In this document: piece after piece, positions 27,212 to 39,471 of the stretch
How the letters are laid out: every line of letters starts with the position of its first letter
How positions within the stretch are numbered: the stretch's first letter is position 1
Source of the DNA: Burhinus oedicnemus
Lineage: Eukaryota; Chordata; Aves; Charadriiformes; Burhinidae
Direction: 5' to 3'
Length of the DNA: 64,000 bases
Assembly (NCBI GenBank): GCA_008921705.1
Contig: VFFE01007186.1
Coordinates: 1,427,122-1,491,121 of the forward strand
Program-made: the position numbers and the translations under genes
Notes under the pieces: model-generated
What the model saw: only the letters and a program-made list of their open reading frames with translations
Told to the model about the DNA's origin: nothing
The model's database searches: none

Positions 27212-28324
27212 TCTTTTACTTGTGTTTCAGGTCAATAAAATATTGCATTAAAAATTAAAAATTAAAGCAATACAGAAGGCCAGGATGTTTTCTGACTGTG
27301 TATGTGACTATATCACTGTACCTTTAAAATCTGGAGATACACCACACAGTTTTAGTCAGTTACATGGTCAAGTATTTGTCCTGGATACTAAGTCTTATTC
27401 ACAAATCTGAAGACTGTGTTACCTAGGGTGGCATTTTTAACAGATAGGGACAAACAGATTTTTTGTTCAAGGCCTTTGTAAGACTTATAATGACAAGAGA
27501 TTGGATAGGGTTTTACAGAAAAACTGGTGTTAAAATATATGATCCCACCGAAATGTTTAGCAAAATCAGGTTGAAATTATTGTAGGAATATGACATAAAA
27601 TAAGGTAAACTTCTACTAAATAATCTGAGATGAAAGTAATCATTCATTTTCATTTTGAATTTCTTTATAATATTTTCTCTACTGAAGTACACTGTTTAAA
27701 GTCAAAAGCAAATGCAATATTTTAACATTTTAAAATTATAAAGCTCCATAGATCTTAATAAAATTCATGTGAGAATTTTCTTCACTGAAATTAAAATTTA
27801 TTCTTAAACTCTTTTTTGGGGGGTAAAGTTTTTTAAGAAAAATATTCTTTACAAATCAGAAAATTCATACATCATAGCTTTTATTTAAATAAATGGTCCT
27901 CTATGGAAAAGATATAAAGGATACAGAGGGAAATAAAATAGATCATGACCATTCCTTATCTGTCCCAGTGGATAAATGGCATGGCATAGATTGCATCATG
28001 TGTCCCAAATGGCTTCAGAAGAGGCTGCCTTGGCTGCCCTGAGCCATACCTGAGTAGTATTGGGTTGTAGTCTAAAACTCTGTGAGGAATCACATTGACG
28101 TTTTAAATGGCATGGATGTCATGCTATTGATTAGTTCAATTCACTGGTGTAGGTACAGTTGCAACATCCTCATGAGACGTCGGTAGATCAGCATTACATA
28201 TGAAAATATCCAGCTGCCAAGAAAAATAAGAAAATCATGTCTCACTGAAAATCCTGGAGGTTTGTTCTGGGCTCCACTTCAGCCAGAATTTGCCTTAATC
28301 AGAGATTAAGATATACTAATGTTA

Positions 28325-28375
28325 TGTATATTTATATATATATACTGTATTTATACATATGTATACACTATATAT
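28325..28375. repeat. TA-rich low-complexity tract
   Basis: TATATA units are broken by CTG, CAT and GTA steps over about 50 bases. Nothing in the flanks links it to a mobile element. Confidence 0.75.
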
Positions 28376-28841
28376 CCCCCCAAGTGTGGGGGAAACAGCT
28401 GAGGGAGAGGATTTATAACCTCATATCAAAGTAAAAATGTGCACATTCTCAACTTTACCTTTTGGGGGAGCATGACAGTCTGGTCAGTTTACAAAATACA
28501 AACATTTTGCAAATATCTGATCACAAGATGAGAGAAATTACAAGACCACACAAGAGGGGAGACAACCAGAAAAGCACCTTGCACTTTGCTTCCACACAAT
28601 GTATCTCAAAATACATAAATAAATGTAACTATGAAAGTATTAAACATCTAAACATCTTCTTTAGAGAGATTACCTGGCTCTTATTTTGACTCAGAAAAGA
28701 ATAAAAGAACATTTGCTCATACTTAAGCAGGTGTTTAACTTAAGTGCATACCAAATGTTTCTTAACACCGAGGAATCCATGATTCTGTTTTGTCATGCTC
28801 CTGGGCAAAAGAAATCATTTAGAAATATTCTTCAGCACCTT

Positions 28842-30290
28842 TCAATTTAAAAATACTTGATAAAAGGGAAGTGGAGTAACTTGAGTTGAGACTTTGATGT
28901 TATACCGAGTTTGAATTGCAGGCGGAAAGTCATGTATTAGTTGAAAATTCCCTCTACCTGTCACCCTTGATTGTAGGTATGAAGGGCTTGGTTTAACCCG
29001 AGATCGCCTTGCAGCTCGTACATAGGATGCATTGTGTCGCTCCACAGCCAGACGACGCCAAAGCAACGCACCCTGACATGCTGATAACAGCCTTTCAAAT
29101 AGCCACACACACAAAGAGAGCTTAAAAGCTTCTCCCCTTCTTTGCCCTGACACGGAATAATTTTCCAAAAACAGTCCTTGAGTGGCAGTACCTTTGGTTA
29201 ATGACTTTAACATGAAGAAGTAAGAACATAAAAAATTTGTTGACAGAAGTATGACTTCCCCCTATGCAACGGTACAGGATTAACTAGATATTGCACCTCC
29301 AACCAAGGTGTCTATTTCAGTCGGTCTCCCTCTTAAAAGAACACATATTTTAATTGGTTTAGATTTTTTTCCCTCTTTCCATTAATAAATCCTGATAGAT
29401 ACTAAAGTGGAAGCTGGGCTATGTTAAAATTACTTGCATTGCTTAAACCTTTCCATTATTGTAATGTTGTGACTCCAGGTTTTCTGATTGCTTGCACAAA
29501 CTGATAACAATTGACTGCTGCCTGAAGGGCCTGATGTATTTTGGTTGTAACACAAAGGCAGGTATAATGTTGCCAGAATCGCTGTGACACATCACGGAGG
29601 AAGAACACAGGAGTGAATTTCTCACAACAATAAAGCCCAAAGGAAGAAGATTGAGATAAAAGACAGGGAAGTATTTTGGTGGCATGCACCACTGAAAACC
29701 CGTGATTTGTTTCCATGTTACCTATGGGGACAAAACACAGAACTACAGAAAAAATCAGAAGCCAACTTTTGCAAATGTTTCCACAGTGCTGGTCTAGTAG
29801 TATATATAGCCACAGAATTAAACAAATTCCTTGGTTACACAGATGATCATGCAGCACCACCCAGCACAGCATTAGCCATAAACCCTGCTTGGGAGTGGGA
29901 GGTAATGGAGGAAGGGAAGCCTTCAGCGTTGAATCCATTGCTGCCACTTCTATTTCGTTTTATGCCAGATGAGCTCTTCAGAGCCCTTTATCCACCCAAG
30001 AATCATTTATTGGTGGTCCAATATTGGGCTAAATCCCAAGCTTGGGATCAGATTACTTGCCCGTGGCAACTTGCAGCTTTTGGTACCAGCCCGTCCTCAG
30101 GAGTCTTTAAAAGCAAAGCTTTATCGTTTGCCTTTTCAGGTTACCTTGACTGCTGTTTTATAAACCTTTTGAGACAAATTAGGCATAGTCATCTTATGGG
30201 TTGGGTCCAGACAGCACGCTGCCAGTTGGAATTGATGAAATCCTGCTTGCGTAAAGTAAAGGAAATGTTAAATGAGTAACTGCTCCCAGT
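28842..30290. other. GC- and CpG-richer single-copy block; possible conserved noncoding DNA
   Basis: This block stands out from its surroundings by composition. Around 28998-29070 there are about eight CpG sites in roughly 75 bases (GATCGCC, GCTCGTA, GTCGCTC, GACGACGCC, CAACGC), in a region where CpG is otherwise rare. Open frames are also longer here: 123 codons on the minus strand (29213-28842), 163 on the minus strand (29947-29456) and 190 on the plus strand (29707-30279). The 190-codon frame opens at TTG, and its first ATG, at 29905, leaves 124 codons. None resembles a known protein. Possible A/T-rich regulatory words near 29960-30170 (TTTATGCC, TTTATTGG, CCAAT, TTTATAAACC) suggest an enhancer-like block. 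That is inference only. Confidence 0.35.
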
Positions 30291-33200
30291 TTGAATGTTT
30301 TCCACGTGCCATTGAAATCCACATAGAATAGTAGGGAAAAATGCATTATTCGGTTTGGGGTGAGAGGAATAAAATTTCATTTTTCAATCTTAAAGTTAAC
30401 ATACCTGTGTACACTTGGAACTTAAGGGATCACGTACAGAAAATGTCTAGACTACACAGTTCAGTTACAATATTAGTAGTAATACAAACATTTATCAGGG
30501 ATAGTATTGTAACAATATTTAGTTGTTGTATAGATATAAATGGAGATAAATATAATATACAGATATATGTGATATAAATATGAATTATTTATTACAAAAA
30601 GTTGTCATACTTCTGTAGGATTTTCTCTTTTTCTTCTTGTTCTCTTTTCTTCTTGTTCCATAGTGAGATCTAGTTTCAGAAAACATGTAAATGCTGTGTG
30701 AAAAAAATTAAATTCTCATGATGTTTCAGAAGGAAGAAATAAATTGTTAAATTAGAAGTGATATTTAAGACCATACATGCTCCTTTGTCTCAGCCATCTG
30801 GAATGCTGTTCACCCTCATGATAGTGGTAGGATTTACTATATTACCTGAAATTTTGCATTTTCTGGTTTAAATTATTATATTGAGCTATATCATAGAACA
30901 AGAATCTAAAATGATAAGGATGACTTTGGTACATGCTTTTTCACATTTTATTTTTTAGGTTTGTGCTCTCATCATTTCTTTCTCCTTTCTACTCAACTGC
31001 AATCTGCTAGCATGACTTCTTGTTTCTGTTAAAAATGCTTCTTTAATTAGTGACTTATTATTTCATTTCAGAGTTGGCATTATCTAAGCAGTGGAGTATG
31101 GGAAGTGAGAATTTGATTCTTGTTGTGTACGCCTGCGTTGAACTGTGCAGTTTTGTGGAGATACCTGAGCTACTGTGACACAACCCAAGCAATGTAACAA
31201 TGTCAACGTGTTGCTGTGCCAAGGTTAATTAGCTTCACTACTTGTAAGGATCAGGTACAACAGCTGTGTAGTGTATGCAATTTCTTTTAATACATGGAAA
31301 TTGATACCACCCTTTTTTGAGGCTAGCACTTCATTCAAAATGTCATATTCCGTGGTGATTTTTCAAGAATGAACATTTCTGTCTCACTAAATATAGTATT
31401 CGTTGTGTGGCTCTTCTCTCACAATATGAGGGAACAAGGGACAAATTTAGCCAAGCTAAAGTGATATTCAGACTAATATCACCACACAACCCTGAATTAT
31501 TCATTACACCTGTATCCAGCAACCCAGGATGAGCCTGGGTATCGCTAACACAGAATGAGTTTTCACAGTATAAACACACCCTGAAAGATTCTCTGTTAAC
31601 ACCCAAGGGGAGAAAATGGATGCGTCTTCCCAGGGTAGGGTAGCAAGTTCGTGTCGGAGCTGGGAGGAAGCCTGGCTTCTGAACAGACACTCCAATTCTG
31701 TGTCTCAGATGAAATGCACTACACATTTTCAAAACATTTATAACCAAAATAAACAGCTGTGGAAAATTACTGATTATACTCTTTTAACCAGATGGCTAAA
31801 GTATCCCCCTCTCCCTTCTGCTCTAAGTGGCACTCAGATTAACAACCATATTTATTAAGCAACAAAATTTCATTCCTGGAAAATCATTACAGAAGATGTA
31901 TAACAGCATTTTAAATTAATTCTGTATCACCAAGGGTAGTATCATTTTCCATGTACTAAATGAAAAAGTGCTAGTTTTGCTCTTTTTCCTTTAAATATAT
32001 TCATTTACTTACTGTTCCGTTACATTTTTTTCTTTGTGTTTCTTTGTCAGTTGAGAATAGAGGACTCGTCTTGTTTTCCTCAATGCTTGAGTTTAGAATT
32101 CAAAATAATTTATAATGTTTGACAGTATTTTTTACAGGAATGTCAGAATGAATCATCATCAATTAATGTGAAAAGTGACTTTGGAATAGGAATTTGATTT
32201 TAGAAGAATAAAGTATTCATATTTACTTCTCATTATCAAGTTGGGTAGAAAGAGAGCTTTAGATTGAAACGACCATTAAATACCCCCTGAAAAAGGCCAG
32301 TAATACTCCAGTCTAAAAGTACCTTTATAGATCATTGATTTTGTGACCCTTGCACATATTTAGTAGTTTTCTTACTCAGCCAGTATTCCTCCATAAATTG
32401 AATACATTTATAACCTTTAAGAGACATGAATTCTGTATTTGTTTTGCCTCACAATCAAAGACCCAACTGAACAGTACATCTGAATATTATAACTTAGTTG
32501 ACCTTGATCTGTGACTGTGGATAGGACTGAATGGCATTTTTTTTCTTCAACCACCTAGTTTCAGCTCATAACAGTTGGGAAGTGGGGTAAATATAGGAAA
32601 GACAGAGATGGATAAAAAATAGAGAAAGGAAAAACAAAAGTAAATATTTGTTTAAGATAGATAGTGTATTGTGGTAAACAAATCAGCAATCAGCTTCGAT
32701 GCCTGACATACGTAGGACGTACATAAGCCCTATTTTGTCTGCTTCAGAAGCAGATGAAGTCTGGCTAGTGCATTTACCCGCTGTCTCCATGCACTTACTC
32801 TTGCTTATGCATGAGTGTATGAATGGGAGCAGCAGCCTTTTTGTGACTATTTTTTCCCTCAGCACCTTCATTAGCTACACAGAGGAATAAAGTACTTTTG
32901 CTCTCCTTTCTCTCTAGACAGGAGAAATAAAATACAAATGAGTCCAGACAGAAGCACTGAATCCTAAGATTATATCAGTTTCCTTTTTCTTCACCAAGCA
33001 TCATGGTTCCTGTACTATGAGACAAGAGACTGGTTTATGTCAGCTCCTCATTGCACTCAGAAATTATTTTTTTGCCACTTACATTATGTAAAGAGACTAT
33101 ACTATGAATTCATGCAGAGACTTATACGAGTGTGATACCAAAAATACACCCTAAAAAGTATCTATAAGAACATGCGTGACTATGAGTCATACTTCTTCTT

Positions 33201-33330
33201 CATCCCGCTATTTTCTTTAAAGGAAATGCCACAAAAATTTTTCACTGTATGTGTTATAGCTAAGGACAATTTATTATCAGCAACTAGTTAAAGATGGGGA
33301 AACCTCTAACAAAGATTCCGTCATTTATCC

Positions 33331-33354
33331 ATGTCTGGGTGTACACCCAGACAT
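33331..33354. repeat. Perfect 24-bp palindrome
   Basis: The 12-base arm ATGTCTGGGTGT is followed immediately by its exact reverse complement ACACCCAGACAT, with no spacer. Outside the 24 bases the symmetry ends. It could be a two-fold symmetric protein site or a chance palindrome. I know no factor that binds this exact sequence. Confidence 0.95.
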
Positions 33355-34886
33355 TACTTACACAAATACAAAATGTAAATATATAATATAAAGTTAGAAA
33401 ATGCAGAATCACCTCAGTTAAAATCATCCATAGGTGCACCACATAGATTCACATAGATATATCATCCATAGAAGATATACTTTATCAGTTCATACAAGCT
33501 TTTCTAGTAGTTTAGTCAAGAAGATTCAGTGGTCTAATTGAGGTTCTTTTTTTTTTTCAATGGGAAAGTTTGTCTTAGATTATGATAAATATATCCTATA
33601 AAAGACTATTCAAATTATGCTTTAGTGTCATTACTCTGTGCTTGTAGGCATATTGACTTTGCTGTTAGCAGGACAAGTGGAACTTGACCTAGTGTGTTTA
33701 GGATTCGTGGCATTACAGGATTTCCCTTAATACACGTCCTTTGATTTTTTTCCCTGTTACAGAGACTGCTCAATTATTCTATTCATTGAATTCTTATGAG
33801 TCAGTTTTGAAAAGAAAAATTCCTGATTAATATACTGTATATGATGTAGGAGAATTTATTCTTAAAGCGAGGGATAATTAGATAGCTAGCATACAGCTCT
33901 GTCACTTCATTCACTTAAAATAAGGAAGTTAAGGCACATATTTCTTGTTTACGGGACTTGGAGCTTAATATATTTTAACATGGGACTTTTTCCTGGTCTT
34001 ACGGAAACAACTTGAAGAAGGAGAGGAGAGGTGGAAAGCACCCCAAATTTTTTAGGAAAATTAAATGGCTTGGGAGCTACAAGTAAATGTTATGCCAACA
34101 CCTTCACTATATGTTCTCAGATCTAGAAACGTGTAGAGAGTGCATCAAACATGAAAAAGACCCTGGCACCTTGTAACAGTGTCATGTATGAAAACAGTCT
34201 AGGGTAGAAATAGAATTCTGTAACTGCTCAAAGACAGTTCAGGTGATCCACATTTTCCTCCTCTTCGGGAGCAAAGAGGTAGCCTGTGAAGACAAACATG
34301 ATGGCACAGTAGGGTTAACCTGGCTGCCAATTAAGATGTTTTGAGGGCCTTAAGCACAGACAATAAGGATATTTGTCTATATTTTCCCCAATTTTCCAGA
34401 GAGGGAAAGGAAAAGAGTAGAAGCCTAGACTTCTCCACATCTTAATGTGAAGTAATGTCAAATACTAAAGGCTGGTTGACTGCAAACCTTAAATGTAAAG
34501 TTGGTAAAGAAGAAACCATCATAAAGTATTTTGTTACTGCTAGCATTTTGTTAATGCTAGCAACTTCAGAGAAGCTACAGATTCTACCCAGAGTATCTTG
34601 GGCCACAAGACTAGAAAAAGCAGGAAGTGTTATGTCTTCAGAAGGCAGATACCATTTGTTTTGAAGGAAGGAGAGACCAAGCTCGTGTAAAAATGCAGAA
34701 GAAAAACTGTAAAGAAAAGTAACCATAACACAAAACAAACAAACAAAGGGAAACGAAAGAAGATATGGAATAAGAATGGAGGGCTGGGAACATGCGAGAG
34801 ATTATTTTCTCTAAATACATTCTGCAGGCAGCTTATCAAAATGTTTTAGATGCAACAAATATCTACATTGACAGAGTGGGACAGGC

Positions 34887-34910
34887 TGGCCCTCTGGCCC
34901 TCTGGCCCTG
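34887..34910 (+). repeat. (TGGCCCTC)3 octamer tandem
   Basis: TGGCCCTC occurs twice and is followed by TGGCCCTG, three units in tandem with one end mismatch. The GC-rich unit is unusual within AT-rich surroundings. Confidence 0.9.
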
Positions 34911-36839
34911 AAGACAGGTGCCATAACACAGCCCATAATCATATGGCTATACTCTTTCTCATTCCAGAAAAAGAAGGGATTATTCATACTGCTGTTAAGA
35001 ACAGCTCTTGGCCTATATGTTCCCCACACCAAACTCTCTCTGAGTTTGCCTGAGAGAGCGCTTTTTGCTATAGTAAAACGTATACATTCAAAAGTGGCAT
35101 TCAAGCACCAAAGCAGTCTGGCATTGTGTGTAAACTGGTCTCAGCCTGCTTAGTTATTAGTATAAATATAGCCAAAAGGACCATTGCCATCTTTTGACTA
35201 ACTATAACAAACTGTATTTTAACACTTTATCATTTTTCCCCAGAGATGTACAGCTTTTGTATTGATGTTTCCATAGCAGAAAAGCAACCTAGACATTTTA
35301 TTAGATATCAAGTAGAAGTAGAGTACATCAATGTATCAAACTTTTTGCTGGTATGGAAGATGCACAAAAACCTGCATAGGTCCATTACTGTTCAAACATT
35401 TTTTGAAATTGTACTTGTCTGAAATAGATGTAATTGGTGTGAGTTGAAGAAAATCTTTTTGAGGCCAGAATTTTTCTCTGGTGAAAGAAAAAAAAATTGA
35501 AAATAAAGGGGATGAAAGAACAGACAAGTGGATTGTGATCAAAAGTACCAATTAAAACCCTCTGTCAGTGACATAATTAAACTAGATTTTTCCCCTTCCC
35601 TAAGTGGTTTCAGATAGTCTTCTACATGCTGATATCAGGTAGAAATTCATAACCTAAAAGCCTTAGAAGATTTATCTGAAGGACTACTCTGACTGGCTTA
35701 GTGTTTGGGAAGAGCAGCTCAATGACACTTGAGCAAGACAATGTCAAAGAAAATGTTACTGAAGTATTCACCTCTTTGCAATACTATTTCAGACATCAGA
35801 CTCTAACCTCATATATTCCAGGGAATATGGTAACTTAAGAGAAGTTTATGCTATTTCAAAGGAAAACAAAACAAAGCAAAGCAAAAAGATAAAAATCCCC
35901 CTTTCCTTCAAAGCTGTATGTGAAAGAAAGGGAAGCTTCTGTGGGTGTATGCTAGAAAATTTTAAGCCTTCCAGAGTGTTACTATTTTTTGAGTATTTAA
36001 CATCACCTTGCTGAGAATAATTCATGTATTTATGTGTTTATTTAATTTACCTTTATTTTTGGCGATAGCCCTGTGGAATGATACTGGAATTCAGCTATAA
36101 CAGAAATAAATATCTAAGAGGATATTTATTTTTATAACTTTCCTGTAGTACAGAATAGTATAAATATCTTCTACCATAATTAAATTTATTTTTAAATAAA
36201 TCCTCTTCATATAATGCTTAGGATTCTGAATATGTTATTTCATGGTGTTAACATCTGCAGACTGGAAAGACAAGCTGTGTTTTTCCTGAACTTACATAAA
36301 AGGGCATTGCAAAGATGGGAAATGAATTTTGATTAAGTGTTTTTCAGTACTGTCCTAGCTACACAGGTCAGAGGACATTTGTAGTTTTTTTCAAACAAAA
36401 CTGAAAGAATTTATGTCTCGTGGAGTTTATCACCAAAGCGCTAAACTGTGACTGTTCTAGATAGCCATGATCAAGGAATGGTGTTAACACATTTTTCCAG
36501 AGGAAACATACACCGCCATGCCTCCCCAGTGCTGAGGGAACTTTTTAGAGATGCAGGATTCTATCTCCGCAGTGTGAATCTAATATTTCATCTGACAGAA
36601 ATAAAAGCACCATCTTCTGCAGGTTCCATGTGGACACTCTACTTCTGGAAGACAGGAAGATGGAATTTCTTGCCAGAGCACAGAAATTATTACCTGTTTC
36701 ACTTTTTGTACATTTATGCATTTGTGTAGTATCAACATTAGATGCATGAGAATTTATCCTGGAGCAAAATAACATACCTTAAAAGAAAAATAATTTTTCA
36801 CTAAGTAAGAGTGTAGTTACCAAAGAACACATACTGTTC

Positions 36840-36863
36840 ATTTATTTATTTATTTATTTATTT
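36840..36863 (+). repeat. (ATTT)6 microsatellite
   Basis: Six perfect ATTT units sit in single-copy AT-rich DNA. Confidence 0.95.
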
Positions 36864-38996
36864 TAAAATAGGTCATTATAAAATATAAATCATAAAATTA
36901 CCACCTAAAGTGTTTAAAATGGGGAAAATTCTTCCCTGGAGTACCCCCTCTCCCATAGCCACCTTATTCCTCAAAACATAACTGAAAACCTGTTCATTTG
37001 AAGTCAAGGTATAGTGGCTCTCTTTCACTGCTACATAAATGAAATTATCCTATGCAATCCAACTTCATTTATATCATCTCTTGTAATAGTTCAAGCTGGT
37101 TAATACTAACAGAGTGAAGATTTGTCCTCCATAAAAATACATAGGTTGGGTTTTTTTGTTTTTTTTTTTTTCCTCTGATACCTCTTCTGAATGTAAGATT
37201 GACTTTTAAACGGGAAATGTTTTCATGGTCTGTGTTTCTAGGATGTATCCTAGAAATTTGAGTTAGAAGGCAGCTGCAGTCCGAAAGAAACACCTGCTAA
37301 ACATCTGCAGAGATACCTCTTGCAGGTGTTCACCTGATGTTTTCCTTTGCTTACTATTGAAAAACAGCTTGCTCTTGCAAATAAATTGTGATCAAAAGTT
37401 GGTTCTGAAGAAGAATTAGAAGTGACTGAAAGAATGGTCTGAGTCTACCTTTATTGAAAAATAAAAAATAAAATAACATTATTTCTAAGGGTAACTGATA
37501 TTGTCCTTACTACTAACAGTTCTGACATTACTTCTTATTTAAACACCTACTAAAATCTACCATTTTAACAACATGTCATTCCCATTCATTGAAAGCTTGA
37601 AATCTCACTGAACATTTATGATTTGTAACAATTTTGTCTTTTAACCTTTGTGAAAACAAATTCTCAAGAATAGATCCTCCAATTAAAAAAAAAAAAAATT
37701 TTGTAAGGAATTTTATAAATGAAAGATTATCTAGAGTTTGTTTTTGAGAGTGTATTGTTTGTGAATATTTGGAGAGTCACTGAATATATTGAAACAGGCT
37801 TGAATCCTAAAAATATCTTGTTATTTGAATGAATTGCCATGCATATGTAACACAGTATTTCTGATTTGTTATTTCTTGGGCATTGATCATACTTTTCCTG
37901 CTTAAAATCTTTGTAATCTTTCAAGGGATCAATGATACTTATTTAAACAATTGATTGTAAGTATGAGAAATATTTAAGCATGTGGAATCATTCAAAGATA
38001 TCTCATAGACAAGAATTATTTTTTTCAATGATTTGATTTAAAATTTACAAAATTTTAATACATTAATTGAAATCAGAATCAGCCTGAGAACACCATTCAC
38101 ACAAAAAATAATAATGAATATTTCAATATGTCGTAGAAATAGAAAATTCCATTTATCTAGACCATGGTGTAAGCTTTTAATCAAAGAAAGACTTCTCAAT
38201 CTAGTTATTTGGGAGATCTACTAGAATACACAGTCCAGTCTCTGCTTTTCTTTTTCCAAATTTAATAAGTTACAAATATTGGTGTTCCTGTTACCCTTGG
38301 GACAATATTGCTGTTAATCTGGACATTTCCTGATAGTAACCTGCACTTCATTTCTTGTTGTAATGTGTCTTTCTTTCTGGTATTTAAACTCTTTGTAAAT
38401 GAGAAAAAAAATAGGTTTAATCTTCCTCTTTCCTTTTAATCAGTGTTTAGTCATATGAACTGCACAAAGAAGGCCTGGAATTCTGTTGAAAGGCTCTACA
38501 GAGCACTAAGGCAAGCTGTAGACCACAGTTTAAATGAATGCAATTTCTCTTCTTGGATAGTTTCCTCATTTTGGAGCAGTAAAGACAAAAGGATAACCCA
38601 GGAAGCTGTTTTATTTGATTAAAATCTTAGAAGCACTTGGAAACTGCAGGAAAAATATATAAAAGTTTCATAAACACATACATAAACATAAATGTACATA
38701 TTTAAGTCATTCTGGCTTGGGATAGATCAATAAATAACATTATGAAGTAATGTGTTTTGATTACTTATAAACATGTAAGAAGGCAGTTAATTTTGTGGAT
38801 TAGAAAGGAAAAGTGTAAAAAATTTAACACAGCATTATCAGAAAGCATCTTTCTTGTTTTTATAGTACATTTCATGTTGCCTTTAAAACACACACAATTT
38901 GTATTAACAAAAGGGAAAAAAAGGCTTTGGAATCTTGCTTTATTACCTCCAAGAAGTCTGGAACTGTAGTTATTAAACAAATGTTGACTGGAACTT

Positions 38997-39075
38997 TTTG
39001 ATATTAGCATGATCAACAAAATCAGATTGTTCTTGTTAATAACAATGGTTGTGGTTCGGGTCAGATTGGCCACCA
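38997..39075 (+). other. Decayed tRNA-Ile-like sequence ending in CCA (primer binding site region of adjacent LTR)
   Basis: The 79 bases are collinear with a vertebrate tRNA-Ile (anticodon AAT) as I remember it, 77 nt with CCA. Matching landmarks are TTAGC in the D-arm region (39004-39008), TTAATAAC in the anticodon-loop region (39035-39042), GGTT and GTTCG in the T-arm region (near 39047-39057) and GGCCACCA at the 3' end (39068-39075). The 3' CCA is not encoded in vertebrate tRNA genes, so its presence points to a copy made from a mature tRNA. On the minus strand the last bases read TGGTGGCC and follow the neighbouring LTR's likely 3' end after three bases, the expected place of a tRNA-Ile primer binding site. 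Stems are not preserved, so it is not a functional tRNA gene. Confidence 0.5.
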
Positions 39076-39116
39076 AGGTGGAATGACAGATGCTCTCCCC
39101 TACCTCCCTTCAAAGA

Positions 39117-39249
39117 GAGGCAGGAGAGAGAGAGAGAGACTTTAGAAGAGTTTAGAAGGAACTACTTTAATGAAATATTAATAAAATAAAAAGGAAATAA
39201 TGACATATATACAAAACCGTATCAAGCTCCCAGGACGACGATCACATCT
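39117..39249 (-). repeat. LTR-internal duplication, copy 1
   Basis: Read on the plus strand, the unit runs from GAGGCAGGAGAGAG through AGTTTAGAAGGAACTA, CTTTAATGAA, ATATACAAAA and AGCTCCCAGGACGA. The same order returns 210-222 bases downstream in copy 2. It contains a short (GA)n at 39126-39139 and the inferred polyadenylation region of the LTR. Confidence 0.9.
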
Positions 39250-39326
39250 AGATCCCTTCATCTTCCTCCAAAAGAGGCGAGAGACGGGAAATATCATAAC
39301 AAGGATATCATAATATCATAACAAGG

Positions 39327-39471
39327 GAGGCAGGAGAGAGAGAAAAAGAGAGACTTCAGAGTTTAGAAGGAACTAAACTACTTTAATGAACTATTAATAA
39401 TACAATAATAAAAAGAAAATAATGAACTATATACAAAAGCCTATCAGGCTCCCAGGATGACAGTCACATCA
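39327..39471 (-). repeat. LTR-internal duplication, copy 2
   Basis: This is the second copy of the segment at 39117-39249. The CAGGAGAGAG word is offset by exactly 210 bases and CTCCCAGGA by 222, so copy 2 carries a net 12-base insertion. Between the copies is a spacer that itself repeats ATATCATAACAAGG twice (about 39289-39326). Confidence 0.9.

Larger units (their letters stand above)
26342..28841. other. AT-rich noncoding DNA with TA/CA-rich patches
   Basis: Alternating purine-pyrimidine patches lie at about 26650-26700 and 28325-28375, and a short tandem duplication at 27176-27211. The first 200 bases may continue the ancient CR1 relic. No gene is recognised. Confidence 0.6.
30291..38996. 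other. AT-rich noncoding DNA, no gene seen
   Basis: No gene, RNA or clear interspersed repeat is recognised over 8.7 kb. Small features are a palindrome at 33331-33354, a 17-bp odd palindrome at 32738-32754, an octamer tandem at 34887-34910 and (ATTT)6 at 36840-36863. Frames of up to 134 codons (minus strand, 31747-31343) have no family features. Confidence 0.6.

Noticed and set aside
29707..30279. 190-codon plus-strand open frame as a possible gene
   Set aside because: It opens at TTG, with the first ATG only at 29905. It has no recognisable domain, no clear splice context, and overlaps a 163-codon frame on the other strand. The richer GC content alone lengthens frames here.
32683..32890. 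Opposing frames that both contain the peptide SASEAD
   Set aside because: This arises from a 17-bp odd palindrome (TCTGCTTC-A-GAAGCAGA, 32738-32754) read on both strands. Neither frame resembles a protein.
38997..39075. Functional tRNA-Ile gene
   Set aside because: The stems do not pair, box A and box B are degraded, and a 3' CCA is present in the DNA, which a nuclear tRNA gene would not encode. It fits a reverse-transcribed relic.
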